From contig DLAF01000027.1 of assembly GCA_002492725.1 (NCBI GenBank), positions 1-48,478 of the forward strand: a DNA stretch of 48,478 nt. The letters run 5' to 3'. Under the pieces are notes generated by a model that did not search any database, had not been told where the DNA came from, and saw only the letters and a program-made list of their open reading frames with translations. The translations under genes and the position numbers were made by a program. Positions 8,218-17,415 of this stretch are shown piece by piece; within the stretch, counting starts at the first letter, position 1; each line of letters begins with the position of its first letter. Source of the stretch: Lachnospiraceae bacterium UBA7054. Its GTDB lineage: Bacteria > Bacillota > Clostridia > Lachnospirales > Lachnospiraceae.

Positions 8218-9366
8218 ATGATGAAGGCAGATTTTTTATTTTCAAATTGTGTATTGGTTAATAGCCAGTTGTTTTTTGTAGATACACAGTCTGGATTGCC
8301 GGCCATAATGAATTCCCAAAATGGAAAAGCCGCATATTGCGAAGTGTTTCGGGATTATATTTTAAGAGCGGGTGATTCGATAGATTTTATGGAGGAATTT
8401 GGCGGGAACGTATATGCTTTGGAAACAGCGGGAGATTATTTAGTTATATTTGAATGGGATGAGCGACAGTGTAGCTATATTCCACTAAATTGTAATAATC
8501 ATAAGTGGGGGAATTTTGTGGCTTTTGAAAGATATGATTCTGTTTTTTACATTTTTCCCAAATATGAAAATAAGATTATCGTTTTTCATACAGAGGAGGG
8601 GGAAATCGAAGAGGTGGCAGATAGATTTGATGAAACAGGAGAAATGCAGTGTGCCTGTAGAGACGGGAATAATGTATGGTTGTTAACCAAAGAGGGAGAT
8701 ATACTATATTCCTTTAATCTGGAAGAAAGAAGACAGACGAGATATATATTACGTACGAGAATAGAGGATTGCGCAGACTGTATTGTGGTTGGCGGAAGTG
8801 TTTATCTGCTGAATAATTTTGGTATTCTTTATCAGTGGAATATAGGCAGCGAGGAAATACAGGTAATTAACACATTTGGGAAAAAGCATTTGAAAGAAAA
8901 AGAAGTGTGCAGAATTATAAACGCAGGAAATAGACTGTTTGTTTTGCCGTCGTTTGGCAAGGATATAAAAATATTGGATTTGCGAACCAGTGAAATGGAA
9001 ATATGCCATAAGTATCCTTCGGATTTTAGCTATTGCGATATAGGATGGTCAAAATATTATGGGCATTGCGAAGATGAATCTTTTTATTATTTTGCAATGC
9101 GGCGGGCAAATTATTTTCTTAAGATCAGAAAAACGGATGGCGAATTTACATGGATAAAGCCCAAAATATTGAATGGGGAGTGCAGGGGTAAACTCTTGGG
9201 AGCTTTTGCGGTAAAACAGTATTTGGAAGAGGGAGAGGGATTATTTTGCGAAAGGCAGGGGTATTTGGAAGGCATGTTGAAGCATATGCCAAACAGAAGT
9301 GAGCATAATCGCGAAAAAACAGATATTGGACGGAGAATATATAACGAAGGGAAGAAGGTTAAGTGA
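8218..9366 (+). CDS. Unrecognised protein, beta-propeller-like
   Basis: The product (382 residues from ATG 8218) is not one I recognise. It has a series of short hydrophobic strands in repeats of roughly 45-50 residues, with patterns such as VWLLTKEGDILYSFNLE, VYLLNNFGILYQWNI and LFVLPSFGKDIKILDL. That pattern suggests a beta-propeller or a similar stack of beta-sheets. There is no signal peptide or membrane helix. In-frame starts exist at 8167, 8203, 8218 and 8221, none with a good own ribosome binding site. A 10-codon frame with a strong site ends in ATGA over 8218, so translational coupling favours that start. It overlaps the next gene by GTGA. It may recognise or present a glycan or a protein acceptor, but nothing in the sequence proves that. 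Confidence 0.72.
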   Translation: MMKADFLFSNCVLVNSQLFFVDTQSGLPAIMNSQNGKAAYCEVFRDYILRAGDSIDFMEEFGGNVYALETAGDYLVIFEWDERQCSYIPLNCNNHKWGNFVAFERYDSVFYIFPKYENKIIVFHTEEGEIEEVADRFDETGEMQCACRDGNNVWLLTKEGDILYSFNLEERRQTRYILRTRIEDCADCIVVGGSVYLLNNFGILYQWNIGSEEIQVINTFGKKHLKEKEVCRIINAGNRLFVLPSFGKDIKILDLRTSEMEICHKYPSDFSYCDIGWSKYYGHCEDESFYYFAMRRANYFLKIRKTDGEFTWIKPKILNGECRGKLLGAFAVKQYLEEGEGLFCERQGYLEGMLKHMPNRSEHNREKTDIGRRIYNEGKKVK

Positions 9367-10649
9367 AAACTGGTTTGCCTTTAGTGTCAATATGGTGCTT
9401 GACTTATAATCATAAAAATTATCTGGAGAGTGCAATCGAAGGTTTTTTACAGCAGGAAACAGATTTCGAGTATGAAATTATTATTCATGATGACGCATCT
9501 ACAGATGGCACGGATGAAATCATACATAAGTATGTCAGAGAATATCCGAACAGAATAAAAGCCATTATTCAGCCAAAGAATTTATATGGCAGTTTATCCA
9601 TAAAAGAGTTTTTGTTGATTGTTAGAACGGCTATGATGAAGCAGTCTGTCGGAAAGTATATTGCATCGTGTGAGGGTGATGATTTTTGGATTGATCGGCA
9701 TAAACTGCAGATGCAGATAAGATATATGGAAGCACATTCCGATTGTACTATGACGGCTCATAATGCAGTGATATTAGATATGGAGAATGGGAATACAATA
9801 AAAACCATGAATCCCTATGATCGAGATAAAGATTTATCGATAGAGGAAATGATCATGTGGTATCGCGGGAATATTCCTACGGCATCAAGGGTTGTTAAAA
9901 GAGAATATGCGATAAGTAAGGGATTTTTTGAGGGAACAATGGCATCAGCTGATTGGTCGATGCAATTGTACTGCGGTGTAAAAGGGAAAGTTCACTATTT
10001 TGACAGAATTATGTCCTGCTATCGTGCTAATACGCCGGTTTCTTATACAAAAACAGTTTGGGCAAATGACAGGAAAAGATATGGGATCAGACTTGATCAA
10101 ATGTATTTTTTTCGCTTATTTGACGAGTATACCAAAGGCGCATACAGGGAATTTGTGAGTAAACAAATATATCATATTTTAGAAATGCTTTTTGCAGAAA
10201 ACGCAGATAGTGATATTGAAGAATTTAAGCAGCTGTGCTATGAACTAAGAAGAGAAAAGGGCGTGAAATATAACAGATTTCTCAACTGGGTCGTAGAGGC
10301 GTTTAGTGTATATAAGGGCGGCGATTTTTGTGAGGGATATATAAAAAGATTTGTAGCCGGGAAGAACCATGTATTGATTATGGGAGATGGCTATTGGGGA
10401 AAGAAAACGGCGAATGCCTTGCTTGATCACAATTTGAGTTTTGACGGATTTGTGGTTTCCAATGGATATAAACAAAATGAGAAAGTTAGCGAAAAACCCG
10501 TGTGGGAATTGGATGAACTGCCGTTTGATAAAAACCAATGTGGGGTTATTGTCACAGTGAGATTCGAGCATTATTTGGAGGCAATACAGAATCTGTTAAA
10601 ATGCGGAATCAATAGCTACACATATATCTATGGAATCATTGGGGATTGA
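9363..10649 (+). CDS. GT2 glycosyltransferase with C-terminal Rossmann module
   Basis: The 428-residue product has a GT-A/GT2 domain (about 1-250): VSIWCLTYNHKNYLESAI at the N-terminus, IIIHDDASTDGT for nucleotide binding, and EGDDFW as the metal-binding acidic motif. It transfers a sugar from a nucleotide-sugar in the cytoplasm; donor and acceptor are unknown. Residues 336-428 form the island's Rossmann-like module (VLIMGDGYWGKK start). The start is GTG 9363 overlapping the upstream stop, with AAGAAGG upstream. There is no membrane segment. Confidence 0.88.
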   Translation: MKTGLPLVSIWCLTYNHKNYLESAIEGFLQQETDFEYEIIIHDDASTDGTDEIIHKYVREYPNRIKAIIQPKNLYGSLSIKEFLLIVRTAMMKQSVGKYIASCEGDDFWIDRHKLQMQIRYMEAHSDCTMTAHNAVILDMENGNTIKTMNPYDRDKDLSIEEMIMWYRGNIPTASRVVKREYAISKGFFEGTMASADWSMQLYCGVKGKVHYFDRIMSCYRANTPVSYTKTVWANDRKRYGIRLDQMYFFRLFDEYTKGAYREFVSKQIYHILEMLFAENADSDIEEFKQLCYELRREKGVKYNRFLNWVVEAFSVYKGGDFCEGYIKRFVAGKNHVLIMGDGYWGKKTANALLDHNLSFDGFVVSNGYKQNEKVSEKPVWELDELPFDKNQCGVIVTVRFEHYLEAIQNLLKCGINSYTYIYGIIGD

Positions 10650-10712
10650 GGGACGGAAGATATAGGATTTACTGGAATATTTTAACGATTACATGATAGG
10701 AGGAAAGCAGAT

Positions 10713-11900
10713 ATGTATGTAATAGGAATGGAAGCTTTTACAAAAATGATCAAGGAGCACGAGGCAAATGGAATTGTCATTGTGGGCGCAGGGACAATAG
10801 GTAGAAAGTTAATGGCAGCAATCAAAAATGAAAAGGTCGATGCCAAAAAATTTATGGATAATAGCGAGGCGCTTTATCGGGAACCGCTTGACGGAACGGA
10901 AGTAGGAAAGATAGAGAATCTGGGAGAAAACTGGATCTACATAATTTCTGTCGAAAATCCATCAGCCAGAAATATCTTGGAAAAACAGCTGCTGGAAAAC
11001 CATGTAAAGAAGGAAAAGATATACATATTTAGCTTTTATAAAAATTATGAATATTATAAAGAAATATATTTAAGCGGAAAATGCAAAGACGAATTAGGCG
11101 AAGCATATCGCAGTATTTTTTCAAGGGAACTGAATTGGGATAACCCAACCCGGTATACCGAAATCCTCAATGTGGAGAAGCTGAAAATAGACGATCCGTT
11201 TAGAACGAAACTTGCTGACAAAGTGGAAGTCAGAAAATGGGTTAAGGAAAAAATAGGCGAGAAGTATCTTACGAAGCGCTATCATGAATGGGATCGGGTG
11301 GAAGATATAGATTTCGAGGAACTTCCGCAGAGCTTTGCGCTGAAGTTAAATAACGGCAGTGGAAGAAATATTATTGTGAAAGATAAAAATGAGTTAGATA
11401 TAGAGGAAACACGCCGACTATTATCGGAGTGGTATTCGCAGAATTATGCTTTTTGCGGCGGAGCGTATGAAATTCAGTATAAGGATATTAAGCCTAAGAT
11501 CATCTGCGAAGAGTATTTGGAAGGCGTTGCGGAAACAGTATATGACTATAATATTTATTGCTTCCATGGGAAACCAGAGTACATTTGGTGTATAAAGGGA
11601 AGCCATAGACCGGAATGTCAGGCTTCATTCTATGACAAAGAATGGAATATGCAGCCTTTTAGTTTCGGTTACCCCAAGGATCCTGTGGTAGCGCCAAAAC
11701 CTGAGAAGTTGGAGGAAATGTTGAGGCTGAGTGAGATTCTTTGTCAGGGATTTAAACATGTGCGCGTAGATTGGTATAATCTGCCGGATGGCAGGGTTTT
11801 ATTTGGTGAAATAACATTTACATCCTGGTCTGGGTTAAGAACGTTTGTCCCAGATGAATATGATGAATATTTCGGAAGACTTATTTTGGGAAACGAATAG
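10713..11900 (+). CDS. Rossmann module fused to a TupA-like ATP-grasp protein
   Basis: The 395-residue product starts with the Rossmann-like module (about 20-105, IVIVGAGTIGRK). From about residue 120 it matches the TupA-like ATP-grasp pattern (PF14305 type): IGEKYLTKRYHEWD, SFALKLNNGSGRNIIV, IICEEYLEG, YDYNIYCFHGKPEYI and VRVDWYNLPDGRVLFGEITF. TupA-type proteins are implicated in building teichuronic or other surface glycans. The reaction is not well fixed, but the ATP-grasp fold implies acyl-phosphate chemistry. The start has a strong AGGAGGAAAG site 6 bases upstream. Confidence 0.85.
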   Translation: MYVIGMEAFTKMIKEHEANGIVIVGAGTIGRKLMAAIKNEKVDAKKFMDNSEALYREPLDGTEVGKIENLGENWIYIISVENPSARNILEKQLLENHVKKEKIYIFSFYKNYEYYKEIYLSGKCKDELGEAYRSIFSRELNWDNPTRYTEILNVEKLKIDDPFRTKLADKVEVRKWVKEKIGEKYLTKRYHEWDRVEDIDFEELPQSFALKLNNGSGRNIIVKDKNELDIEETRRLLSEWYSQNYAFCGGAYEIQYKDIKPKIICEEYLEGVAETVYDYNIYCFHGKPEYIWCIKGSHRPECQASFYDKEWNMQPFSFGYPKDPVVAPKPEKLEEMLRLSEILCQGFKHVRVDWYNLPDGRVLFGEITFTSWSGLRTFVPDEYDEYFGRLILGNE

Positions 11901-11952
11901 AGATATTGTAAGTCATAAAGGCAAGTATCAACTATATAAGGAGACATTTAGA

Positions 11953-13410
11953 ATGATTAGAAATATAGCAATACTGGTGCATGGATTGTGGTCCGGTGGA
12001 GCTGAGAGGATTGCCGGCTTATTATCGAAAGAATTGGCTAAAACATATAATGTATATCTTTTTCTCTTTGGTGCAAGAAATATCGTTTACGATTACGGCG
12101 GAACAATCGTTGATGTTGGAGCAGGCAGGACTTACGACAAAAATATTGAAAAGTATAAGAAGAAATATCATATTGACTGCGCAATTAGTTTTCTGGCAAA
12201 TATGAATCTTCTAAATGTTATGACAAAGGATGTAGAGCGGGTTATTGTCTCGGTGAGATGTATACAGTCGGTATACGAACCTTCGTATGCAATGGATACA
12301 GCAGTAATCAGAAACTTATATCAATATGTGGATACCATTGTTGCGTGTGCGGAAGGAGTCAGGTTTGATCTTTTACATAATTATCAGGTGCCGGGGAATA
12401 TGACGAAAACAATCTATAATTTTATTGATAAAGAAGAGATTGTTCGTAAATCACAGGAGGAACTGCCTGATGAAGCACAGGTTTTTTTGCAAGGAGCCGA
12501 TTTCTTTCTGAATGTTGGCAGACTTCACCCGCAGAAGAATCAAAGACGGCTGATATTACAGTTTTCTCGTTTTCATGCTGCAAATCCACAGGTAAAGCTG
12601 TTGATTCTCGGAAGCGGAGAATCCTATGATGATTTAACGGCCTATATAGAAGAACAGGGATTAGCAGAATTTATTAGGATTCTGCCATTCACGAAAAATC
12701 CTTTCGCGTACATGAAGAGAGCAAAGGCGTTGATTCTTTCCAGTCGTTATGAAGGACTTCCCAATGTAGTGTTAGAAGCCATGACGCTGGCATGCCCTGT
12801 CATTGCGACAGACTGCCTGTCCGGGCCTCGGGAATTATTAATGGGTGAGCTTGACTATGAAAAGAAATTAGGCGCACTGGAGATATGCGACAGGGGGATT
12901 CTGGTTTGCGATGAAAGGACAGAAGATGATGGGACAACGCAATATATGGCTAGGGCAATGGAGATGATATATTCCTCAGAAACTATGGTCAAAGGCTTTA
13001 AAGATAATAGTTTGAAATATATGGAGGAATATACGAATCAGAGAATTCTGAATCAATGGATTGACGTTGTAAATGAATGCGTTAATGTTGATAAAATAAG
13101 TACCCGCGCTAAGGAAGAACAACGGTTGCAATCTGCTAAACATATTGTTATCTATGGAGCAGGAATGGTTGGAAAAGAAGTGTTTCGGCAGCTGTCATCG
13201 CGCTATAAGATTTCCTGCTTTGTAATAAGTGAACGAAAGGAAGGGGAAGATGAGTGCTTGGGCATACCGATTTATGGGATAGCCGAATTAGCGTATTCAC
13301 CGGATGATACGCTGGTTGTTATCGGTGTTGGAAGAAACCATTTATATGGTGTTTTCAATAAGTTACGGGAATATAACTACACACAGATAACATTTCCCTA
13401 TTTAGACTAA
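11953..13410 (+). CDS. GT4 glycosyltransferase with C-terminal Rossmann module
   Basis: The 485-residue product has a GT-B/GT4 fold: an N-terminal WSGGAERIAGLLS acceptor-side loop, a donor domain with FFLNVGRLHPQKNQRRLI, and the SSRYEGLPNVVLEAM block with the EX7E-type acids. Residues 397-485 are the island's Rossmann-like module (HIVIYGAGMVGKEV). ATG 11953 has AAGGAGA 8 bases upstream and removes the 56-base overlap with the previous gene that a start at 11845 would give. The gene is paralogous in its N-terminus to 16261-17412, but only this copy has the module. Confidence 0.88.
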   Translation: MIRNIAILVHGLWSGGAERIAGLLSKELAKTYNVYLFLFGARNIVYDYGGTIVDVGAGRTYDKNIEKYKKKYHIDCAISFLANMNLLNVMTKDVERVIVSVRCIQSVYEPSYAMDTAVIRNLYQYVDTIVACAEGVRFDLLHNYQVPGNMTKTIYNFIDKEEIVRKSQEELPDEAQVFLQGADFFLNVGRLHPQKNQRRLILQFSRFHAANPQVKLLILGSGESYDDLTAYIEEQGLAEFIRILPFTKNPFAYMKRAKALILSSRYEGLPNVVLEAMTLACPVIATDCLSGPRELLMGELDYEKKLGALEICDRGILVCDERTEDDGTTQYMARAMEMIYSSETMVKGFKDNSLKYMEEYTNQRILNQWIDVVNECVNVDKISTRAKEEQRLQSAKHIVIYGAGMVGKEVFRQLSSRYKISCFVISERKEGEDECLGIPIYGIAELAYSPDDTLVVIGVGRNHLYGVFNKLREYNYTQITFPYLD

Positions 13411-13463
13411 ATATATTTTAACGCGATATTTAAATGCCTAAATTTATGGGAGGTATTCTGCTT

Positions 13464-14648
13464 ATGAATATAATCATGGTCACTCCACAGTTTGTCACTA
13501 AAAGGAATGAACCGTTGACCGGGATGCCGCGTTATGTATATAAAATAAGTCGATTTCTTCAGGAGTATGGACATAATGTTGAGATTGTTGCAGGAGCAGT
13601 AAATGATAAGACCTGGAAATATGAAGGCGTTGTTGTACATAACGTAAAGTGGAACGGTAATTTACATACTGCAGCCGTTATCGTATCCATTGGAATTTTG
13701 AAAAGGGAGATAGCAGTACAAAGGAAATTAAGACAGTTGGATGCGGCGCGGAGAATTGATATTGTCCAATATGCGGGATGGTCGGGAAATGGATGTATGC
13801 ATAGTTTAAAATGTCCGGCAGTTTTGAGATTATCCACATATTCTAAAGTGCAGTATGTTCAGCAGGACACAATGAAAGATTACATTGATACATATTCTTT
13901 TTGGGAACGGATGTCTGGGCGAAAAGCAGATGGGATCATAGCGCCCAGTAAAATAATAGGAGAGCAGTTTGGCAGAGATATCAGAAAAAAAGTAACCATT
14001 ATGGAAACGCCGTATGATAATCAGGTGGCGGAAGACAGTACGGTATATGACCAACGGTTAGCACACAAGAGATATATATTGTATTATGGTACATTTACGA
14101 CGGATAAAGGATTTCGGGTAATAGGAGATATGCTTCCCCGATTGCTTCAGGAAGATAGAGATTTACTTTTTATATGTGCGGGATGGAATGTGGCGACAAA
14201 ATCCGGCAGTGCAGTGGAGGAAATGAAAGAGAAACTGGGAGAAAATCAATATAAAATGCTGTACCTGGGCGTGCTGAGCCAACAGCAATTATATCCGATT
14301 ATCAGACATGCAGAGGTGGTTTTAATTCCCTCGTTGGTGGATAATTTGCCAAATGCATGTCTTGAAGCGCTATCGCTGGATAAACTGGTTGTCGGCACAT
14401 ATGGAACCAGTTTGGAGCAAATGATTGACGATGGAGAGAACGGTTTTTTATCTGAACCAGGAAATGCGGAAAGTCTCTTGCGGGCAGTCAGAAAAGCTTT
14501 GAGTACGACGGAACAAAAGAAAAAAGAAATGATGTTAAAGAACAGACAGATGATAAAGAAATATGAGCCTGATGTTGCGGTAAAAAAGTTAGAAAGATAT
14601 TATCAGTGGCTGATTCGTAAAAACAGCAGTGGCAGGAGACACAGATGA
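13464..14648 (+). CDS. GT4 glycosyltransferase
   Basis: The 394-residue product is a GT-B retaining-type glycosyltransferase. It shows a glycine-containing N-terminal loop (EPLTGMPRYVYKI), a donor domain with YILYYGTFTTDKGF, and PSLVDNLPNACLEALSL with the two conserved acids. It lacks the Rossmann module. ATG 13464 is chosen because GGGAGG lies 10 bases upstream; an ATG at 13434 has no site. It is a clear paralogue of 17416-18591 (shared LYPIIR, AEVVLIPSL and DNLPNxCxEA segments), so the pair 11953/13464 seems repeated as 16261/17416. Confidence 0.88.
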   Translation: MNIIMVTPQFVTKRNEPLTGMPRYVYKISRFLQEYGHNVEIVAGAVNDKTWKYEGVVVHNVKWNGNLHTAAVIVSIGILKREIAVQRKLRQLDAARRIDIVQYAGWSGNGCMHSLKCPAVLRLSTYSKVQYVQQDTMKDYIDTYSFWERMSGRKADGIIAPSKIIGEQFGRDIRKKVTIMETPYDNQVAEDSTVYDQRLAHKRYILYYGTFTTDKGFRVIGDMLPRLLQEDRDLLFICAGWNVATKSGSAVEEMKEKLGENQYKMLYLGVLSQQQLYPIIRHAEVVLIPSLVDNLPNACLEALSLDKLVVGTYGTSLEQMIDDGENGFLSEPGNAESLLRAVRKALSTTEQKKKEMMLKNRQMIKKYEPDVAVKKLERYYQWLIRKNSSGRRHR

Positions 14649-14673
14649 TTTGAAGGAAAGAGGGAAAATATAT

Positions 14674-16218
14674 ATGAAACCTAAAACCATCGCCTTTTAT
14701 CTTCCCCAATTTCATAGAGTGCCGGAAAATGATAGGTGGTGGGGAGACGGTTATACGGAATGGACTGCAGTCAAGGTGGCCGAAAAGTTGTATGCAGGGC
14801 ACAACCAGCCCAGGGTGCCATTGAATAATAATTATTATGATTTACTCGAACGCGATACAATGATATGGCAGGCGGAACTTATGCAGAAATATTGTATAGA
14901 TGGGATGTGCTTTTATCACTATTGGTTTGAGAAGGGCAGGCGGATTCTGGAAAAACCCGCAGAAAATTTGTTGCATTGGTCAGATGTACGGATACCTTTT
15001 TGCTTCTGCTGGGCTAATGAAACATGGGCCAGAACATGGACGAAGATAGAAAATGCAACCAGTTGGGTGAGCAAAGACGGCAAGCAGAACAGATCGGATG
15101 GGAACGGTGTTCTGCTTAAGCAGTGCTATGGGAGAGAAGAGGATTGGGAGGAGCATTTTCAATATTTATTGCCATTTTTTAAAGATGATCGCTATATCAA
15201 AGTAGACGAAAAACCTGTTTTTCTTATATATAAACCACAATTAATTTTTCCTTTGTGGAGTATGATGCAGTATTTTCAGATGAGAGCAAAGGAGAATGGG
15301 CTGCCGGGAATTTATGTGATTGGGATGGATGAAGGGTTATTACCCGGAATGGATGCAACGCTTATACGGCAGCCTCACTATGCCATAATAGATGTGATTA
15401 CAAAATATCGGTTGACGGAACGCCCGGCAAGATGCCCTTACGATAAAATCTGGGAGGAGATCCTAAATAGAAAAATGCGAAGGGGAAAGGTATATCTGTG
15501 TGGAGTCGTTGATTATGATGATACGCCGCGGCGCGGGAAAAATGGAGGCATCTTGGAGGAAGCATCTCCGAAAAAGTTTTATAAATATTTTAAAAAATTA
15601 TTTCAGAAAAGTATGTTGCTTAATAATGATTTTGTGTTTCTGAATGCATGGAATGAATGGGGAGAAGGCATGTATCTGGAACCGGATATCGCTTTTGGAT
15701 TTGGATATCTGGAGGCAATAAAACAGGTTGTTACTGAATGCAAAGATATTCAGTTAGATGAGAAGGCAGAGATAGATACCTTTTATGAAACGGAGGAGGA
15801 AAAGGAATCCAGAGAAAAGGAAGAAAATATTCAGAGTCTTTTGAGACACGATAAGCTGCTGGATAATTGGATGTATTTGAGGGATCATCAAATTAATGTT
15901 TCGGATTTCTTTCATAAATATGGTTATCGGGAAATTGCAATTTACGGGATGGGGAAATTGGGGAGACACCTGTTATATGAATTGGAACAGGGTGACATTT
16001 CTGTGGCTTATGGGATTGATAAAAATAGTGGAGAAAACGGACGAGATATGGGAATGAGAATATACGCTCCCGGTTCGCCGGTTCCAGAAGTCGATGCTGT
16101 TGTCATAACTGTTACTAATCAATATGCTCAGATTGGCAGGATGCTTAATAAAACAATGAAGTGCCCGAAGATCACAATGGAGGAGATTATTCAGGAGCTT
16201 ATGATGGAACAGCAATAG
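14674..16218 (+). CDS. WbsX-like (GH99-like) protein with C-terminal Rossmann module
   Basis: The 514-residue product opens with IAFYLPQFHRVPENDRWWG and continues with WTAVKVAEKLYAGHNQP, FCFCWANETWARTW and FLNAWNEWGEGMYLEPD. These are the marks of the WbsX (PF14307) family, a GH99-like TIM barrel found in O-antigen and rhamnan clusters and annotated as glycosyltransferase or hydrolase. Residues 420-514 are the island's Rossmann module. The 45 residues before it also match the stand-alone protein at 19780 (shared W, FF or YF, GY, YGM, LG, EL and IDKN positions). ATG 14674 follows GGAAAGAGGG; the longer frame from 14629 overlaps the previous gene. Confidence 0.85.
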   Translation: MKPKTIAFYLPQFHRVPENDRWWGDGYTEWTAVKVAEKLYAGHNQPRVPLNNNYYDLLERDTMIWQAELMQKYCIDGMCFYHYWFEKGRRILEKPAENLLHWSDVRIPFCFCWANETWARTWTKIENATSWVSKDGKQNRSDGNGVLLKQCYGREEDWEEHFQYLLPFFKDDRYIKVDEKPVFLIYKPQLIFPLWSMMQYFQMRAKENGLPGIYVIGMDEGLLPGMDATLIRQPHYAIIDVITKYRLTERPARCPYDKIWEEILNRKMRRGKVYLCGVVDYDDTPRRGKNGGILEEASPKKFYKYFKKLFQKSMLLNNDFVFLNAWNEWGEGMYLEPDIAFGFGYLEAIKQVVTECKDIQLDEKAEIDTFYETEEEKESREKEENIQSLLRHDKLLDNWMYLRDHQINVSDFFHKYGYREIAIYGMGKLGRHLLYELEQGDISVAYGIDKNSGENGRDMGMRIYAPGSPVPEVDAVVITVTNQYAQIGRMLNKTMKCPKITMEEIIQELMMEQQ

Positions 16219-16260
16219 TATTAAGATAGATGCAATGTTGCAGGGAAGGTAAAGACAGGT

Positions 16261-17412
16261 ATGAATATTGCTATACTGATTCCTTCTTTGAGCGGAGGAG
16301 GAGCGGAACGTGTGGCCGCGATTATTGGACAGTACTATTCGGAGAGGGGAGATAACATATATTATTTTGTGGGTAACTCCGGATTGCCGAAGCGGTATGA
16401 TGTAAAAGGAAGGATTATAAATACAGGGATTCATAATTTTTTCGATAGCATGGCGGATAGCCTGATCTCCTTGGTAAGATCAGCCCATATTATGCGGGAA
16501 TATAAGCAGAGATATCATATAAATGCTGCACTGAGTTTTATGGAGGAATATAACTTTATTAATGTCTTGTCAAAAGGGACAGAATGTGTAATCTGCAGTC
16601 AATGCACGATTCCGTCTTTGCGGCCTGAACTGACAGGCCTGCTATATAACAAATATGTAGTAGGAAAAGTTTATAATCAGGCTGACTATATTGTGGCATT
16701 ATCCTCCTATTCTGTGAGAGAACTAGTAGAAGAATGCCATGTAAAAAGGAAAAAGATAGTTAAGATTCCGAATCCGGTGATCATAGAAACAACTGATCAT
16801 TCAGAGAAAGAGTGGGCCTATGGAGAACATACTGTCCTATGCGTTGGAAGGTATGTGGAAGTTAAGCAGCAGGATATTGCTATTAAAGCATTCAGCAGAG
16901 TGGTGGAGAGAGTAGCGGACGCCAAAATGATTATTTGTGGAGAAGGACCGCAAAAACGATATTTGGAAAATCTTATAAAAAAATTGCATTTACAGGAGAA
17001 AGTCTATCTGCTGGGCTTTCAGAATGACATTGCTTTTTTTTATGAGCATGCGAAGGTGTTTTTGCTGACTTCGGCCAATGAAGCGTTTGGTAACGTAATA
17101 GTGGAAGCAATGGCGGCTGGACTGCCAATAATATCATTTAATGCTCCCGGAGGGCCGCCGGAAATACTGGGATGCAAGAATAAAGTGGTTGATAAGACAG
17201 AATATGCAGAATATGGAATTGTGACACCTCTTATGTATAGCAATAAAGGATTCACGGTAACAGAGCAGGAGGCGAAACTTGGAGATGTAATCGCAGATGT
17301 GTTGATGGATGAGCGAATGCTAAATTATTACACAACTAGGTCGAAAACAAGAGCGAGACATTATGCGTATAAAAAAATAATGAAAAAATGGGATGTACTG
17401 ATAGAAAGGTAA
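16261..17412 (+). CDS. GT4 glycosyltransferase
   Basis: The 383-residue GT-B enzyme begins MNIAILIPSLSGGGAERVA, the usual GT4 N-terminal loop. The donor domain shows VLCVGRYVEVKQQDIAIKAF, MIICGEGPQKRYLE, and TSANEAFGNVIVEAMAAGLP with the EX7E acids. It transfers a sugar from a nucleotide-sugar in the cytoplasm; specificity is unknown. It lacks the Rossmann module, unlike its paralogue 11953-13410. AGGGAAGG lies 11 bases upstream of the ATG, and it is followed after 3 bases by the next gene. Confidence 0.9.
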   Translation: MNIAILIPSLSGGGAERVAAIIGQYYSERGDNIYYFVGNSGLPKRYDVKGRIINTGIHNFFDSMADSLISLVRSAHIMREYKQRYHINAALSFMEEYNFINVLSKGTECVICSQCTIPSLRPELTGLLYNKYVVGKVYNQADYIVALSSYSVRELVEECHVKRKKIVKIPNPVIIETTDHSEKEWAYGEHTVLCVGRYVEVKQQDIAIKAFSRVVERVADAKMIICGEGPQKRYLENLIKKLHLQEKVYLLGFQNDIAFFYEHAKVFLLTSANEAFGNVIVEAMAAGLPIISFNAPGGPPEILGCKNKVVDKTEYAEYGIVTPLMYSNKGFTVTEQEAKLGDVIADVLMDERMLNYYTTRSKTRARHYAYKKIMKKWDVLIER

Positions 17413-17415
17413 GTT

